DNA from: CAJCJE01 sp963818685 | Lineage (GTDB): Bacteria > Actinomycetota > Actinomycetes > Mycobacteriales > Pseudonocardiaceae | Assembly (NCBI GenBank): GCA_963818685.1 | Contig: CAWFTJ010000004.1 | Span: 744,001 to 808,000 of the forward strand | Direction: 5' to 3' | DNA length: 64,000 nucleotides | Position numbers and translations under genes: made by a program | Shown here: positions 26,892 to 37,759 of the stretch, in pieces | Layout: each line of letters starts with the position of its first letter | How positions within the stretch are numbered: the first letter of the stretch is position 1 | The notes under the pieces: generated by a model | The model's database searches: none | The model's input: only the letters and a program-made list of their open reading frames with translations | Told to the model about the DNA's origin: nothing

Positions 26892-27555
26892 TCAGTGATC
26901 GTTAGGAACGAGCGCGGCAAGGGCCGCGGCGACGACCCGGGGACTGTGCGACTGAGTGAGCACCTGGCCGGGCCCCGCGAAGTCGAGCACGAGCCCCTCG
27001 CCGGTGCGCACCGACTGGTCACCGGACGCGCTGCGGGCACGCAGCCGGCACTGCACGGACTCCTGATAGGCGAGCAGGTGCCCTGCGTCGACCGTGATCA
27101 GCTCACCCGGACCGAGCGCGACCAGGTCGAGCGCGCCGCAGCAGGCGAGCACCAGCGGGCCGAGGCCGGCGGCGTGCGCGAGAAAACCGACAGTGCCGCC
27201 GAACATGTCGTGAAAGCCCGGCCAGTTCGGGTCGAGCGCGATGGTGCTGGACGCGGCCAGCCAACTGTCCTTGCCGATGCACCAGCCCTGCGCACCGTCC
27301 ATCTCGATGGTGAACAGGTCACCGGGCAGGTTCGCGGCCACGTCCACCCAGCCGCCGTCCTGGGTCGCGGTGAACACCGACGCCTCTTTCCAGGACTTGG
27401 CGAGCAGCCGGAACGCGGTCTCCTTGGCCCGCTCGACCCCGATCCCGTAGCTGCTGGCCAGCATGGCGCGCCTGCGCCGCCTGCGCGGCCTCGCCCGGCG
27501 CGAGCAACAGTCGTGCCACGCCGAACGTCGGCGTGTGCCTGGTGCGAACCTGCAC
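26892..27555 (-). pseudogene. AIM24/TIGR00266-family protein, frame-disrupted near 27470
   Basis: The first part, from GTG 27555 behind GGAGG, encodes VQVRTRHTPTFGVARLLLAPGE in two overlapping pieces, typical of the start of this family. Around 27465-27480 the frame must change for the protein to continue as MLASSYGIGVERAKE and onward to the normal end (LVALGPGELITVDAGHLLAY, LVLDFAGPGQVLTQS). Both halves are well conserved, so a one-base assembly error in the GC-rich stretch is the simplest explanation. AIM24-like proteins are of unknown function in bacteria. It is divergent from moeA and precedes the kinase gene. Confidence 0.8.
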
Positions 27556-27619
27556 GAATCCTCCCCTCCCGGGTCTGCCCGGCAGTCTGGCACGGCAGCT
27601 GACACGGCAGGATCAGGAC

Positions 27620-28845
27620 ATGGTCAAGGACCCGAATCCGACGAAGCGCTCGCGCTCGGTGGAAGAGCACAGGGCGCGGATCGCCGAACTGATCGGCGAA
27701 CTGCCCGTCGTCGAACCTCCCGGTCGCGGACTGCCTCGGGCTGGTACTCGCCGCCGACCTGCGCTCGCCGGTGTCGCTGCCGCCCTTCGACAACTCGGCC
27801 ATGGACGGCTACGCGGTCCGCGCGCGCCGACCTGCGCGGCGCGTCCGAGCAGACCCCGGTCGGCCTGCCGGTGGCCGGCGACATCCCGGCCGGCCGGACC
27901 GACCCGGTCACCCTCGAACCGGGCACCGCGCTGCGCATCATGACCGGCGCCCCGCTGCCAGCCGGCGCGGACAGCGTCGTGCAGGTCGAACACACCGACG
28001 CGGGCGTCGAGCACGTGCGCGTCTTCGACGAGGTCGAGATCGGCAACCACCTGCGGCTGCGCGGCGAAGACGTGGTCACCGGCGACACCGTGCTGCGGGC
28101 CGGCGCCGTGCTCGGCCCCTCCCACCTCGGTCTCGCCGCCGCCGTCGGCTCGGCGACCCTCCCGGTGCGCAGGCCGAAGGTGCTGGTCCTGTCCACCGGC
28201 TCGGAGCTGGTCGAACCAGGCAAACCCTGCTGCCCGGCCAGATCTACGAGTCCAACGGCGTCATGCTCGCCTCGGCCGTGCGCGCGATCGGCGGCATCGC
28301 CGAGATCCTGCGCTTCGTCCCCGACGACGTCGACCGCGTTCCAAGCCACCCTCGCCGAACACCTGCCCGGCGCCGACCTGCTGATCACCTCCGGTGGCGT
28401 AAGCGCGGGCGCGTACGAGGTGGTCAAGGACGCCCTCACCGGCCAGGGCGTCGAGTTCGTCCGGGTCGCGATGCAGCCAGGTGGCCCGCAGGGTGCGGGT
28501 CGCTACCAGGGGGTCGCCGTGGCCACGCTGCCCGGCAACCCGGTCAGCTCGGCCCTGTCCTTCGAGCTGTTTCTCCGCCCCACCCTGCTCGCCGCGATGG
28601 GCTTCCCGGAAACCGAGCGCCCCACCGCGATCGCGAGGCTGGCCAAGGGCGTGCGCACCCCGCTCGGCAAGCGCCAGTACCGCCGCGCCGCCTACGACCC
28701 CGCCACCGGCCTCGTCGACGTCGTCGGCGGCCCCGGCTCGCACCTGCTCGCCTCGCTCGCCGCAGCCAACTGCCTGATGGTCGTCCCCGAGGAAGTGGGC
28801 GAACTCCCGAACGGCGCCGAGGTCACGGTCATCCTGCTCGATTGA
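27620..28845 (+). pseudogene. moeA: Molybdopterin molybdenumtransferase MoeA, with four frame disruptions
   Basis: The deduced protein, read across frames, is a full-length MoeA that inserts molybdate into molybdopterin-AMP. It shows RSVEEHRARIAELIGELPVV, then LPPFDNSAMDGYAVRA, the IMTGAPLPAGADSVVQVEH segment, VLVLSTGSELVEPG, LLITSGGVSAGAYEVVKDAL and LPGNPVSSALSFELFLRP. The frame changes near 27716 (extra base), 27822 (extra base), 28228 (missing base) and 28340 (extra base). All conserved motifs survive, which argues for sequencing error. The product would serve the CoxL-type hydroxylase encoded nearby. ATG 27620; 64 bases from the divergent AIM24-like gene. Confidence 0.85.
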
Positions 28846-29023
28846 GTGTTGTTCACTGTGCGCAACCGATCATCCACGGTATGCCATTGATAACGTGCTG
28901 TGACTCCAATTACACTGAACGCAAGCTGGGCGGTCGAAGTGTCCGTGCGCCGTCGGGGGGCGCATGTATTCCTCGGCCGCCCAGCCGCATTGGTGTCTCG
29001 CTCGGTAGGGAACACTCTCAGCC

Positions 29024-29743
29024 ATGAGCGGCCCACTCGAACCCGGTTTCGTCCCGCACCTCGTCGACCTGACCAAGCGGACCTTGCCGGCGATGCACCC
29101 GGCAGGCAGGCCGTTCGTGCTGGGCGGGGTCGTCGGCACGCTGCTGCTGCGCAGATTGTGGCGGCCGTTGGGCCTGCTCGGGCTGATCGTGACCGGGTGG
29201 TGTGCCTGGTTCTTCCGGGAGCCGCGCCGGGTCGCGCCGACGCGTTCCGGGGTGGTCGTCGCGTCAGCGGACGGCACGGTGTCGCAGGTCGTGCCGGCCG
29301 CACCGCCTGCCGAACTCGGTTGCCACGAGCCGATGCTGCGGATCAGCGTGTTCCTGTCCATCTTCGACGTGCACGTTCAGCGGTTGCCGGCGACCGGCGA
29401 GATCCGCCGCATCGCTTACCGGCCGGGTAAGTTCCTCTCCGCCGACCTGGACAAGGCCAGCGAGGACAACGAGCGCAACGCCCTGCTGCTGCGCACCGAG
29501 GACACCGGCCAGGACCTGGTCGTGGTGCAGATCGCCGGGCTGGTCGCGCGGCGGATCGTCTGCTCGGTACGCGAGGGCGAGAAGGGCACCGTCGGACAGA
29601 CCTACGGTCTGATCCGCTTCGGTTCCCGGGTCGACACCTACGTCCCGCTCGGCAGCCGCATACTCGTCGAACCGGGTCAACACACCATCGGCGGCGAAAC
29701 CATCCTCGCCGAGCTGGCCCCAGGAGTGAGTAGTGGCGCGTAA
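29024..29743 (+). CDS. psd: Phosphatidylserine decarboxylase
   Basis: 239-aa membrane-associated proenzyme that makes phosphatidylethanolamine. One or two hydrophobic segments lie near residues 25-60. The core SVFLSIFDVHVQRLPATGE-type segment and the self-cleavage region LIRFGSRVDTYVPLG are present. In this short class the pyruvoyl group forms from the Ser of FGSR rather than of LGST. Length fits the class. It overlaps pssA by 11 bases, so the two phosphatidylethanolamine genes are coupled. Confidence 0.92.
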   Translation: MSGPLEPGFVPHLVDLTKRTLPAMHPAGRPFVLGGVVGTLLLRRLWRPLGLLGLIVTGWCAWFFREPRRVAPTRSGVVVASADGTVSQVVPAAPPAELGCHEPMLRISVFLSIFDVHVQRLPATGEIRRIAYRPGKFLSADLDKASEDNERNALLLRTEDTGQDLVVVQIAGLVARRIVCSVREGEKGTVGQTYGLIRFGSRVDTYVPLGSRILVEPGQHTIGGETILAELAPGVSSGA

Positions 29744-30720
29744 CACCTCGGTCAGGGTTCTGCCCAACGCGGTGACCGTGCTCGCCCTGTGTGCCGGTTT
29801 GTCCGCGGTCCAGTTCGCCTTCAGCAACAACCTCCCGCTGACCATCGCCTCGATCGCGGTCGCGGCCGTGCTCGACGGCGTCGACGGTCGCATCGCGCGA
29901 CTGCTCGACGCGACCAGCAAGATGGGCGCCGAACTCGACTCGCTGTCCGACGCGGTCGCGTTCGGCATCTCGCCGGCGCTGGTGCTCTACATCTGGAAGC
30001 TGCACACCCAGCCGTTCGGTTGGATCATCGCGCTGATCTTCGCCGTCTGCATGATCCTGCGGTTGGCCAGGTTCAACACCCTGCTCGACGACACCGAGCA
30101 GCCACCATTCGCCAAGGAGTTCTTCACCGGCGTGCCGGCCCCGGCCGGTGGCCTGCTGGCCATGCTGCCGATCGCGATGAGCGCGCAGTGGGGCGGACGG
30201 TTGGTGGGCGTCGATCGCGGTCGTCTCGGCCTGGACGGTCGGCATCGCGATCCTGTTGATCAGCAGAATCCCGACGCTGTCGCTGAAGACGATCCGCGTG
30301 CCGGTCCGTGCGGTCGCGCCGCTGCTCGTGCTGGTCGGCCTGCTCGCCGCCGCGGTCATCACCTACCCGGTCGGCACCCTGGTGTTCGCGATGGTGGTGT
30401 ACCTGCTGCACATCCCGTTCTCGGTCCGCCGCTACTACTGGCTGGCCAAGCACCCCGAGGCGTGGGCGATCCCGCCCCGCGAGCGTCGCGCCATCCGCAG
30501 AGCGAGCACCGCGCGCCGACTCGGCCTGCGCCCGCCCCTGCGCCGCGTCGCCGGCGCCGCCCGCCGCGCCGTCCGCATGCCGAGGACACGCCCGGTGGAC
30601 ACCGTCCTCGGCCCGCAGACCGCACCGTTCACCATCCGACGCGGTTGGCGCCGAATCGGTCTACGCCGCGACGGCATCCGCCGGGCCGGCCCGCGCCCCG
30701 GCGAGCGCCGCTCCGGTTGA
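29733..30720 (+). pseudogene. pssA: CDP-diacylglycerol-serine O-phosphatidyltransferase, one frame disruption near 30195
   Basis: The first part from GTG 29733 shows the CDP-alcohol phosphotransferase motif DGVDGRIARLLDATSKMGAE continuing LDSLSD, with several membrane segments. Near 30185-30208 the frame changes; the continuation SIAVVSAWTVGIAILLISRI and the later membrane segment VRAVAPLLVLVGLLAAAVIT is in the +1 frame and runs to a stop at 30720. In the first frame the protein would continue as nonsense to 30761. One extra base explains this. The enzyme makes phosphatidylserine for Psd. The end overlaps the convergent HNH gene by about 60 bases. Confidence 0.85.
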
Positions 30721-31941
30721 CCGCAGCGTGTTGCGACGGGGTCTGCGGTCCGGGTCGATGAAGGCGGGTGGCAGGAATTCGGGTAGCCGGTCGCGGAGGC
30801 GGACTTCCCAGTCGCTGTGGTGGATCAGGGTGTGATGCCTGCGGCAGAGCAGGACCATGTTGGCCAGGCTGGTTTCGCCGCCCTCTACCCAGTGCTTGAT
30901 GTGGTGGGCGTCGGTCCAGGGGGCGGGGCGGTCACAGGTGGGGAAGGCGCAGCCGCCGTCGCGCCAGGTCAGGGCGCGGCGGATGCCGGGCGGGGCGGTG
31001 CGCCTGGTTCGGCCGACGTCCAGCGGGTGCGACGCGGAGTCGAGCACGAGCGGGATGACCTTGGCGTCGCAGGCGATACGGCGGGCCTGGTGAGCATCAA
31101 GGGTGCCGAGGTCGGTGGTGCCGGTGAGCTGGGCGGTGCCGGTGGTGGTGCGCAGGTCGTGCAGAGACATGGTGAGCGTGAGATGGGGGCGTTCGCCGCC
31201 GTCGATGGGGGCGGTGGCGGTGTTGGCGGCGCGGTGCAGGAGTTCGGCGAGGGCGTCGCCGTGGCGTTCGGGCAGGCTGCGGTGGTCGGGGAGGCTGCGG
31301 TGGTCGGGGGCGCCGTCGGTTGGGCGGGGTGTGGCCAGCGGATCGAGCAGGCCGAGCAGCAGGGCGCCGGTGTCGGGGGCGAGCCGGCCGGCGATGCGGA
31401 CGTGGCCGGTGTGCTGGGTGTCGAGGTAGAGGGTGTTCGCGGGTGGCTCGGCTGGTTCGTCGGCGGGCGGGGTGCCGTCCTGGTCGAGCCAGGCGCGGAT
31501 GCGGCGGGCGGCGCGGTGCAGGGCGCGGGCGTCGAGGGTCGTGGCGTGGTCGAGGAGCAGGGTTTCGGCCTGGTCGCGGTGGTCGAGATCGACATGACTG
31601 GGGATGGCCGCGAGAGTCTTGGTGATGACGTCGAGATGGTCGGCGCCGAGCAGGCCGGCTGCCGCGGCGGCGCGGGCCGCTGGTGAGCGGGCGAGGAATT
31701 CGGCGTGGGCTTCGCGGCGGGCGATGGTGGTGATCGGGATGCGGGCTGCGTCGTGCAGGGCGAGGCGGGTGTTGGCGTAGCCGCCGCTCAGGCCGCGGGT
31801 GCGGGCTTCGGCGAGGACGGCGAGGGTGGTGGCGTAGGCGCGGCGGTGGAGTTGTTCGGCTTCGCGCAACGCGGAGAGGAGTTCAGCGTCAGTTGCTCGC
31901 CACCACGGGGTGGCGAGCAGCTCGTCCGCTGACTTCTCCAT
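30661..31941 (-). CDS. DUF222 domain protein with C-terminal HNH endonuclease
   Basis: 426-aa protein of the large actinobacterial DUF222-HNH (13E12-repeat-like) family. The N-terminal helical DUF222 region spans residues 1-300. The HNH nuclease follows with CAFPTCDRPAPWTDAHHIKH, then NMVLLCRRHHTLIHH, giving the zinc Cys pair and His residues. I chose ATG 31941 (GGGAG upstream); the frame stays open a further 1.6 kb antisense to the CDC48 gene, but that part is not protein-like. An 18-bp duplication at 31274-31309 repeats DHRSLP. Family members are often multicopy and their targets are unknown. It interrupts the pssA-CDC48 adjacency that I recall from mycobacteria. Confidence 0.88.
   Translation of the reverse strand: MEKSADELLATPWWRATDAELLSALREAEQLHRRAYATTLAVLAEARTRGLSGGYANTRLALHDAARIPITTIARREAHAEFLARSPAARAAAAAGLLGADHLDVITKTLAAIPSHVDLDHRDQAETLLLDHATTLDARALHRAARRIRAWLDQDGTPPADEPAEPPANTLYLDTQHTGHVRIAGRLAPDTGALLLGLLDPLATPRPTDGAPDHRSLPDHRSLPERHGDALAELLHRAANTATAPIDGGERPHLTLTMSLHDLRTTTGTAQLTGTTDLGTLDAHQARRIACDAKVIPLVLDSASHPLDVGRTRRTAPPGIRRALTWRDGGCAFPTCDRPAPWTDAHHIKHWVEGGETSLANMVLLCRRHHTLIHHSDWEVRLRDRLPEFLPPAFIDPDRRPRRNTLRSTGAALAGARAGPADAVAA
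31274..31309. repeat. 18-bp perfect tandem duplication within the DUF222 gene
   Basis: aggctgcggtggtcgggg occurs twice without change (31274-31291, 31292-31309). It keeps frame and encodes a duplicated DHRSLP hexapeptide. Confidence 0.95.
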
Positions 31942-32062
31942 ACTCCCGACGGTAGCAACGAGAATCCCGGCAAACCAAATCCCCATCGGGTGATTGTTGT
32001 TTGTTCTCAAGGCTTTCTCAGCTCGGCGGCGCGGAGGGCCGGTTTTCCGTACTCTCGACAGC

Positions 32063-34300
32063 GTGCCGTCCTCATTGCAGATCACGCTGACCGCCCGGCT
32101 GTCCCCTTCTCCGCTGGACACCCGGCGCGGCGTGGTTCGGTTGCATCCCGAGGTGCTCTCCGCGTTGGGCCTGCGTGCCTGGGACGCGGTGCGGCTGACC
32201 GGCGCGCGGGTGAGTTCCGCGCTGGCGGTCGCGGCCGACCGGTCGAGCCCGGTCGGGTTCGTGCTGCTTGACGATGTGACCATGTCCAACGTCGGCATCA
32301 CCGAGGGCGCGGAACTGGTGGTCGCGCCGGTCGAGATCGCGCCTGCTCGAACGGTGACCGTGGCCGGGTCGACGATGGCGACGAAGCTGCTGCCGCCGGA
32401 GGCGGTCCGGCTGGCGCTGATCGGCAAGGTGCTGACCGTCGGCGACGCGGTGTCGCTGCTGCCGCAGGATCTGCAGCCCGCGCCGGGCTCGGACGTGCAC
32501 GCGGTGCGGCAGATGCTGTCCACCGCGATCGGCGCGCACTGGACCAGTGAGCTGATCACGGTCACGGCCGCTGATCCGGCCGGGCCAGTTGTCATGCGTC
32601 CGTCCACTGTGGTCGCTTGGCGGGACGGGGCGCGGACCGGGGAACCGACCCATCCCAGCAGCGATCCGGCGGTGCGACCCGCGCCCGAGCCGGTGCCCAT
32701 GCCGGAACTGCCGGCCGCGTACGTGCCACCGGTCGCGGATCTGGTCGGCGCGCAGGACGCGGCGAAGAAGCTGGCCGAGTGGTACGAGCTGACCTTCCGG
32801 CGGCCGGAACTGCTGCGCAAGCTTGGTTCGAGTGCACGGCTGGCCGCGCTGGTCAGCGGGCCGGAGGGGGTCGGCAAGGCGACGCTCGTGCGGTCGGTGA
32901 CCAGGAGCGTGAGCGCGGAACTCGTCGAGTTGGCCGCGCCGAGCATCGCAGCGCTGGAGGCGAACGCGGCGGCCGCGCGGCTCAGGGACGCGATCGACAC
33001 CGCGATGGGCGTCGCGGCGTCCGGCAGGCCGTGCGTGTTGCTGCTGACCGATGTCGACGTGCTGTTGCCGGTGACGAACGCGCCGCCGGTGGCCACGATC
33101 GTGCTGGACACGCTGCGCAGCGTGGTGCACGCACCGCGGCTCGCGCTGTTGTGCACCACATCGCACGCGGAGGCCATCGACCGGCGACTGCGTGGGCCGG
33201 ACCTGGTCGACCGGGAGATCGCGTTGACCCCGCCGGACACCGCAACCCGCATCGAACTGCTCCGCGTGCTGCTCCGCGACGTGCCGCTGGAGTCCGATGT
33301 GGAACTCGGCATGATCGCCGAGCAGACGCCCGGTTTCGTCGCAGCCGATCTCGGCGCACTGTACCGGGAGGCCGCGGTCCGCGCGGCGATCCGGCAGAAG
33401 GAGGCTGCCGAGCCGAAGATCGGGCAGGAGGATCTACGCGGTGCGCTGCACAGCATCCGACCGGTCTCGATGTCTACTTCGGACTCTCTGATCACCGGCG
33501 ACCTCACCCTCGACGACGTCGGCGACATGGCAGATGTGAAGCAGTCGCTGACCGAGACCGTGCTGTGGCCGTTGCAGTACCCCGACTCGTTCGCCAGGCT
33601 GGGCATCGCACCACCGCGCGGGGTGCTGCTCTACGGGCCGCCCGGTTGCGGCAAGACGTTCCTGGTTCGCGCGCTGGCCGGCACCGGCCGGTTGAACGTG
33701 CTGTCCGTGAAGGGCGCCGAACTGCTGGACAAGTGGGTTGGCGAGTCCGAGCGCGCGGTGCGTGACCTGTTCGCGCGCGCCAGGCAGGCCGCGCCGACCC
33801 TGGTGTTCCTTGACGAGGTGGACGCGCTCGCGCCGCGCCGCGGCCAGTCCGCCGACTCGGGTGTCGCCGACCGGGTGGTTGCCGCGCTGCTCACCGAACT
33901 GGACGGCGTCGAGGCCATGTCGGACGTGGTGGTCCTCGGCGCCACCAACCGGCCAGAACTGGTCGACCCGGCACTGTTGCGGCCGGGCCGGCTGGAGCGG
34001 CTGGTGTACGTGCGGCCACCGGACGCGGGCGCGCGGGCCGCGATCCTCCGCTCGGCAACCCGCAACACTCCCCTTGCCGACGAGGTCGATCTCGACACGT
34101 TGGCCGGGACGCTGGCGGGCTACTCGGCCGCGGACTGCGCCGCACTCGTCCGGGAGGCGGCGCTGACCGCGATGCGCGAGTCGCTGGACGCGACCGAGGT
34201 CACCGCTGCGCATCTGAACGCGGCCCGCGAGGCGGTGCGTCCGTCGCTCGATCCGGCCCAACTGGCCACGCTGGCCGCGTACGCGGAGAACCGAAGCTAG
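32063..34300 (+). CDS. CDC48/p97-like AAA+ ATPase with two AAA domains
   Basis: 745-aa protein. Residues 1-200 hold a CDC48 N-domain-like double-psi barrel (RRGVVRLHPEVLSALGLRAW). The first AAA domain (about 240-470) has a P-loop GPEGVGKATLVRSV, but its Walker B reads VLLLTDVDVLLP and lacks the catalytic Glu. The second AAA domain (about 490-745) is intact: YGPPGCGKTFLVRALAG, TLVFLDEVDALAPRRG and GATNRPELVDPALLRPGRLE. Hence the second ring probably does the work. Actinobacterial members lie next to pssA/psd. I chose GTG 32063, from which the conserved start follows. It overlaps the convergent LytR_C gene by four bases. Confidence 0.9.
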   Translation: MPSSLQITLTARLSPSPLDTRRGVVRLHPEVLSALGLRAWDAVRLTGARVSSALAVAADRSSPVGFVLLDDVTMSNVGITEGAELVVAPVEIAPARTVTVAGSTMATKLLPPEAVRLALIGKVLTVGDAVSLLPQDLQPAPGSDVHAVRQMLSTAIGAHWTSELITVTAADPAGPVVMRPSTVVAWRDGARTGEPTHPSSDPAVRPAPEPVPMPELPAAYVPPVADLVGAQDAAKKLAEWYELTFRRPELLRKLGSSARLAALVSGPEGVGKATLVRSVTRSVSAELVELAAPSIAALEANAAAARLRDAIDTAMGVAASGRPCVLLLTDVDVLLPVTNAPPVATIVLDTLRSVVHAPRLALLCTTSHAEAIDRRLRGPDLVDREIALTPPDTATRIELLRVLLRDVPLESDVELGMIAEQTPGFVAADLGALYREAAVRAAIRQKEAAEPKIGQEDLRGALHSIRPVSMSTSDSLITGDLTLDDVGDMADVKQSLTETVLWPLQYPDSFARLGIAPPRGVLLYGPPGCGKTFLVRALAGTGRLNVLSVKGAELLDKWVGESERAVRDLFARARQAAPTLVFLDEVDALAPRRGQSADSGVADRVVAALLTELDGVEAMSDVVVLGATNRPELVDPALLRPGRLERLVYVRPPDAGARAAILRSATRNTPLADEVDLDTLAGTLAGYSAADCAALVREAALTAMRESLDATEVTAAHLNAAREAVRPSLDPAQLATLAAYAENRS

Positions 34301-34914
34301 CCCTTGAAGTCGTTGGTGATGATCACGATGACGCCCGGACTGGCATCGGCGATGCCCGGGAAGCGTGGCTGGACGCGCATGCCGAACTTCTGCGCGATCT
34401 GCTGCGCGGTGTCCTGCTCCCCCGCGACGCCGGGGCTGTAGTAGACCGTCGTGGTCGGGATGGCGCCTTGCGCGTAGTTGCCGACTTCGACCACATCGAA
34501 CCCGGCGTTCTGCAGGTCCTTGGCGGCGACCGCGGCCTCGCCGTGGTGAGTGCCGTTGTTGTAGACGCGCACCTGGACCGGCGGGGGCGCCGGCGGGCCG
34601 GTGTCGGCGGGCGGCGGGATGACCGTGGTGGTCTGGCCGGCCGGAACAGTGGCGGTCGGCGAAGGGGTTGTTGTCGGCGAAGGGGTGGTTGTCGGCGCGG
34701 CCGTTGTCGTCGGCGGCGGGGTCGACTTCGTGGTCGTCCGCGTGAACGTCTCCGGCGCGGTGACTCCGGTGGTCGGACCGGACGAGTTGGTCTGGCCCGA
34801 TGCGGAGTCCGCGAGCGCGAAGATGCCGAGCCCGACGGCGACGACGGCGACGCCGAGCAGGATGAAACCGGCAAGCCGGGCGGGCCGGACGGGTCCGGTG
34901 GGAGAAACGCTCAC
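34297..34914 (-). CDS. LytR C-terminal domain membrane protein
   Basis: 205-aa single-pass protein. A membrane helix at residues 13-35 (LAGFILLGVAVVAVGLGIFA) is followed by an extended Thr/Pro-rich extracytoplasmic stalk with repeated TTTPSPTTTPSP. A LytR_C domain (VQVRVYNNGTHHGEAAVAAK, ... GVIVIITNDFKG) ends the protein. It corresponds in position to the mycobacterial tuberculin-related Rv0431 as I recall it. The stand-alone domain lacks the LytR-CpsA-Psr catalytic part, so it probably binds cell-wall polymer or a partner. The start overlaps the DUF3263 stop as GTGA. Confidence 0.87.
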   Translation of the reverse strand: MSVSPTGPVRPARLAGFILLGVAVVAVGLGIFALADSASGQTNSSGPTTGVTAPETFTRTTTKSTPPPTTTAAPTTTPSPTTTPSPTATVPAGQTTTVIPPPADTGPPAPPPVQVRVYNNGTHHGEAAVAAKDLQNAGFDVVEVGNYAQGAIPTTTVYYSPGVAGEQDTAQQIAQKFGMRVQPRFPGIADASPGVIVIITNDFKG

Positions 34915-35207
34915 CGAGGGTCGAATCCAAACTTGTGGGCGGCTCTGGTCCGCTGACGGGTGGCGCGTTGCCTACGCAGCCGCTTGACCAGCATGGGGTC
35001 GACCGCGAGGGCTGCCTGCTTCTCGACGAGGTTGTTCAGCAGTTGGTAGTAGCGGGTGGGCGACATGTCGAAGATCTCGCGGATGGCCCGCTCCTTGGCT
35101 CCGGCGTACTTCCACCACTGGCGCTCGAACGCCAGGATTTCGTGCTCGCGCGCGGTCAGGCTGCCCTCCGGCTCATCGGCCGGTGTCAGGGCCTCTGCGG
35201 CGTCCAT
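34911..35207 (-). CDS. DUF3263 protein (small HTH-like)
   Basis: 98-aa protein matching the actinobacterial DUF3263 family: LTAREHEILAFERQWWKYAG, AKERAIREIFDMSPTRYYQL and LNNLVEKQAALAVDPMLVKR. The middle part looks like a sigma-region-4-type helix-turn-helix, and the basic tail supports nucleic-acid binding, but the function is not established. It is divergent from def and translationally coupled to the LytR_C gene. Confidence 0.9.
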   Translation of the reverse strand: MDAAEALTPADEPEGSLTAREHEILAFERQWWKYAGAKERAIREIFDMSPTRYYQLLNNLVEKQAALAVDPMLVKRLRRQRATRQRTRAAHKFGFDPR

Positions 35208-35308
35208 CTGGCTCCTCGCCTCACGGTCATCATTACACCATGTGACGGCGTCTACGCGTCGACGGTCTGTCGGCGAGTCACGCCGTCTTGCCCATTAGGG
35301 TGACCGAC

Positions 35309-35884
35309 ATGGCGATTCATCCGATTCGGATCGTGGGTGATCCGGTTCTGCACCGGCCGACCCGCAGGGTCGAGCGATTCGACGACGAGCTGCGCACCCT
35401 GGTCGAGGACCTGTTCGAGACCAATGCGGCGGCCAACGGCGCGGCCATCGCGGCCAATCAGATCGGCGTCGATCTGCGGGTGTTCGTCTACGATTGCCCG
35501 GACGACGACGGGGTCAAGCACCGGGGTGTTGTGGTCAACCCGGTGCTTGAGACCTCGCAGCGGCCGGAGACCATGCCCGACCCGGACGACGACTGGGAGG
35601 GCTGCCTTTCTGTGCCCGGCGAGTCGTTCCCGACCGGTCGGGCGGACTGGTGCAAGGTCACGGGTTTCGACACGGACGGTAATCCGGTCGAGGTCGAGGC
35701 GACCGGGTATCTGGCCCGCTGCTTCCAGCACGAGACCGACCATCTTGACGGCATCATCTACCTGGACCGGTTGGTTGGCCGCAACGCGCGGGATGCGAAG
35801 CGGATGCTCAAGCGCAACGGCTGGGGCGTGCCCGGACTGACCTGGGACCCGGCCGTCGAGCCGGACCCGTTCGCTGCGGAGTGA
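35309..35884 (+). CDS. def: Peptide deformylase
   Basis: 191-aa metalloenzyme that removes the formyl group from nascent proteins. All three motifs are present: motif 1 NGAAIAANQIGVDLRV, motif 2 WEGCLSVPGESF with the metal Cys, and motif 3 CFQHETDHLDGIIYLDR with the HExxH-type metal and catalytic residues. I chose ATG 35309 over the upstream TTG 35288 because the family starts near MAIHPIRIVGDPVLH. The stop lies in a 13-bp duplication. Confidence 0.94.
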   Translation: MAIHPIRIVGDPVLHRPTRRVERFDDELRTLVEDLFETNAAANGAAIAANQIGVDLRVFVYDCPDDDGVKHRGVVVNPVLETSQRPETMPDPDDDWEGCLSVPGESFPTGRADWCKVTGFDTDGNPVEVEATGYLARCFQHETDHLDGIIYLDRLVGRNARDAKRMLKRNGWGVPGLTWDPAVEPDPFAAE

Positions 35885-35907
35885 CGGTGCGGAGTGACGG
35901 TGCGGAG
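35875..35907. repeat. 13-bp tandem duplication across the def stop codon
   Basis: tgcggagtgacgg occurs at 35875-35887 and 35888-35900, with a partial third copy to 35907. The def stop TGA is at 35882 and a copy of it at 35895, in the +1 frame. Confidence 0.92.
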
Positions 35908-35984
35908 GGACAACGCCTCGATCGGCCCTGGCACCGGATGACGATCGTGACTAGCCTCGGTGCGGACAACTGAATATCGCAACC

Positions 35985-36098
35985 TCCGCGGGAGCTCGCG
36001 CCACAGCGGGCTGAGAGGGCGGCTGGTCTCATGATCTTCAGACCGGCGCCGCCGACCGCCGAACCTGACCGGGTAATGCCGGCGTAGGAAGGGACGGC
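35985..36098 (+). promoter_or_regulatory. TPP riboswitch upstream of thiC
   Basis: The conserved THI-box elements are present: GGGCTGAGAGGGCGG (pyrimidine-sensing part), GAACCTGACCGGGTAATGCC (pyrophosphate-sensing part) and the closing GCGTAGGAAGGGA. It ends six bases before the thiC ATG, and the last element doubles as ribosome binding site. This suggests control of translation start by thiamine pyrophosphate. Confidence 0.97.
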
Positions 36099-36104
36099 AC
36101 GACC

Positions 36105-37727
<1,623 letters not shown>

Positions 37728-37759
37728 GGATCGAGACCGTAGGTGAGGGTGAGGCTCCA

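Noticed and set aside
27620..28845. Calling moeA decayed by natural pseudogenisation
   Set aside because: All catalytic and structural motifs are intact on both sides of each indel, with no missense decay, so error in the assembled sequence is more likely.
31942..33606. Long open frame continuing the DUF222-HNH gene upstream for about 555 codons, antisense to the CDC48 gene
   Set aside because: The extension is Ser/Ala/Arg-rich shadow sequence without domains. A good start (ATG 31941 with GGGAG) lies at the DUF222 boundary and the opposite strand encodes a clear AAA+ protein.
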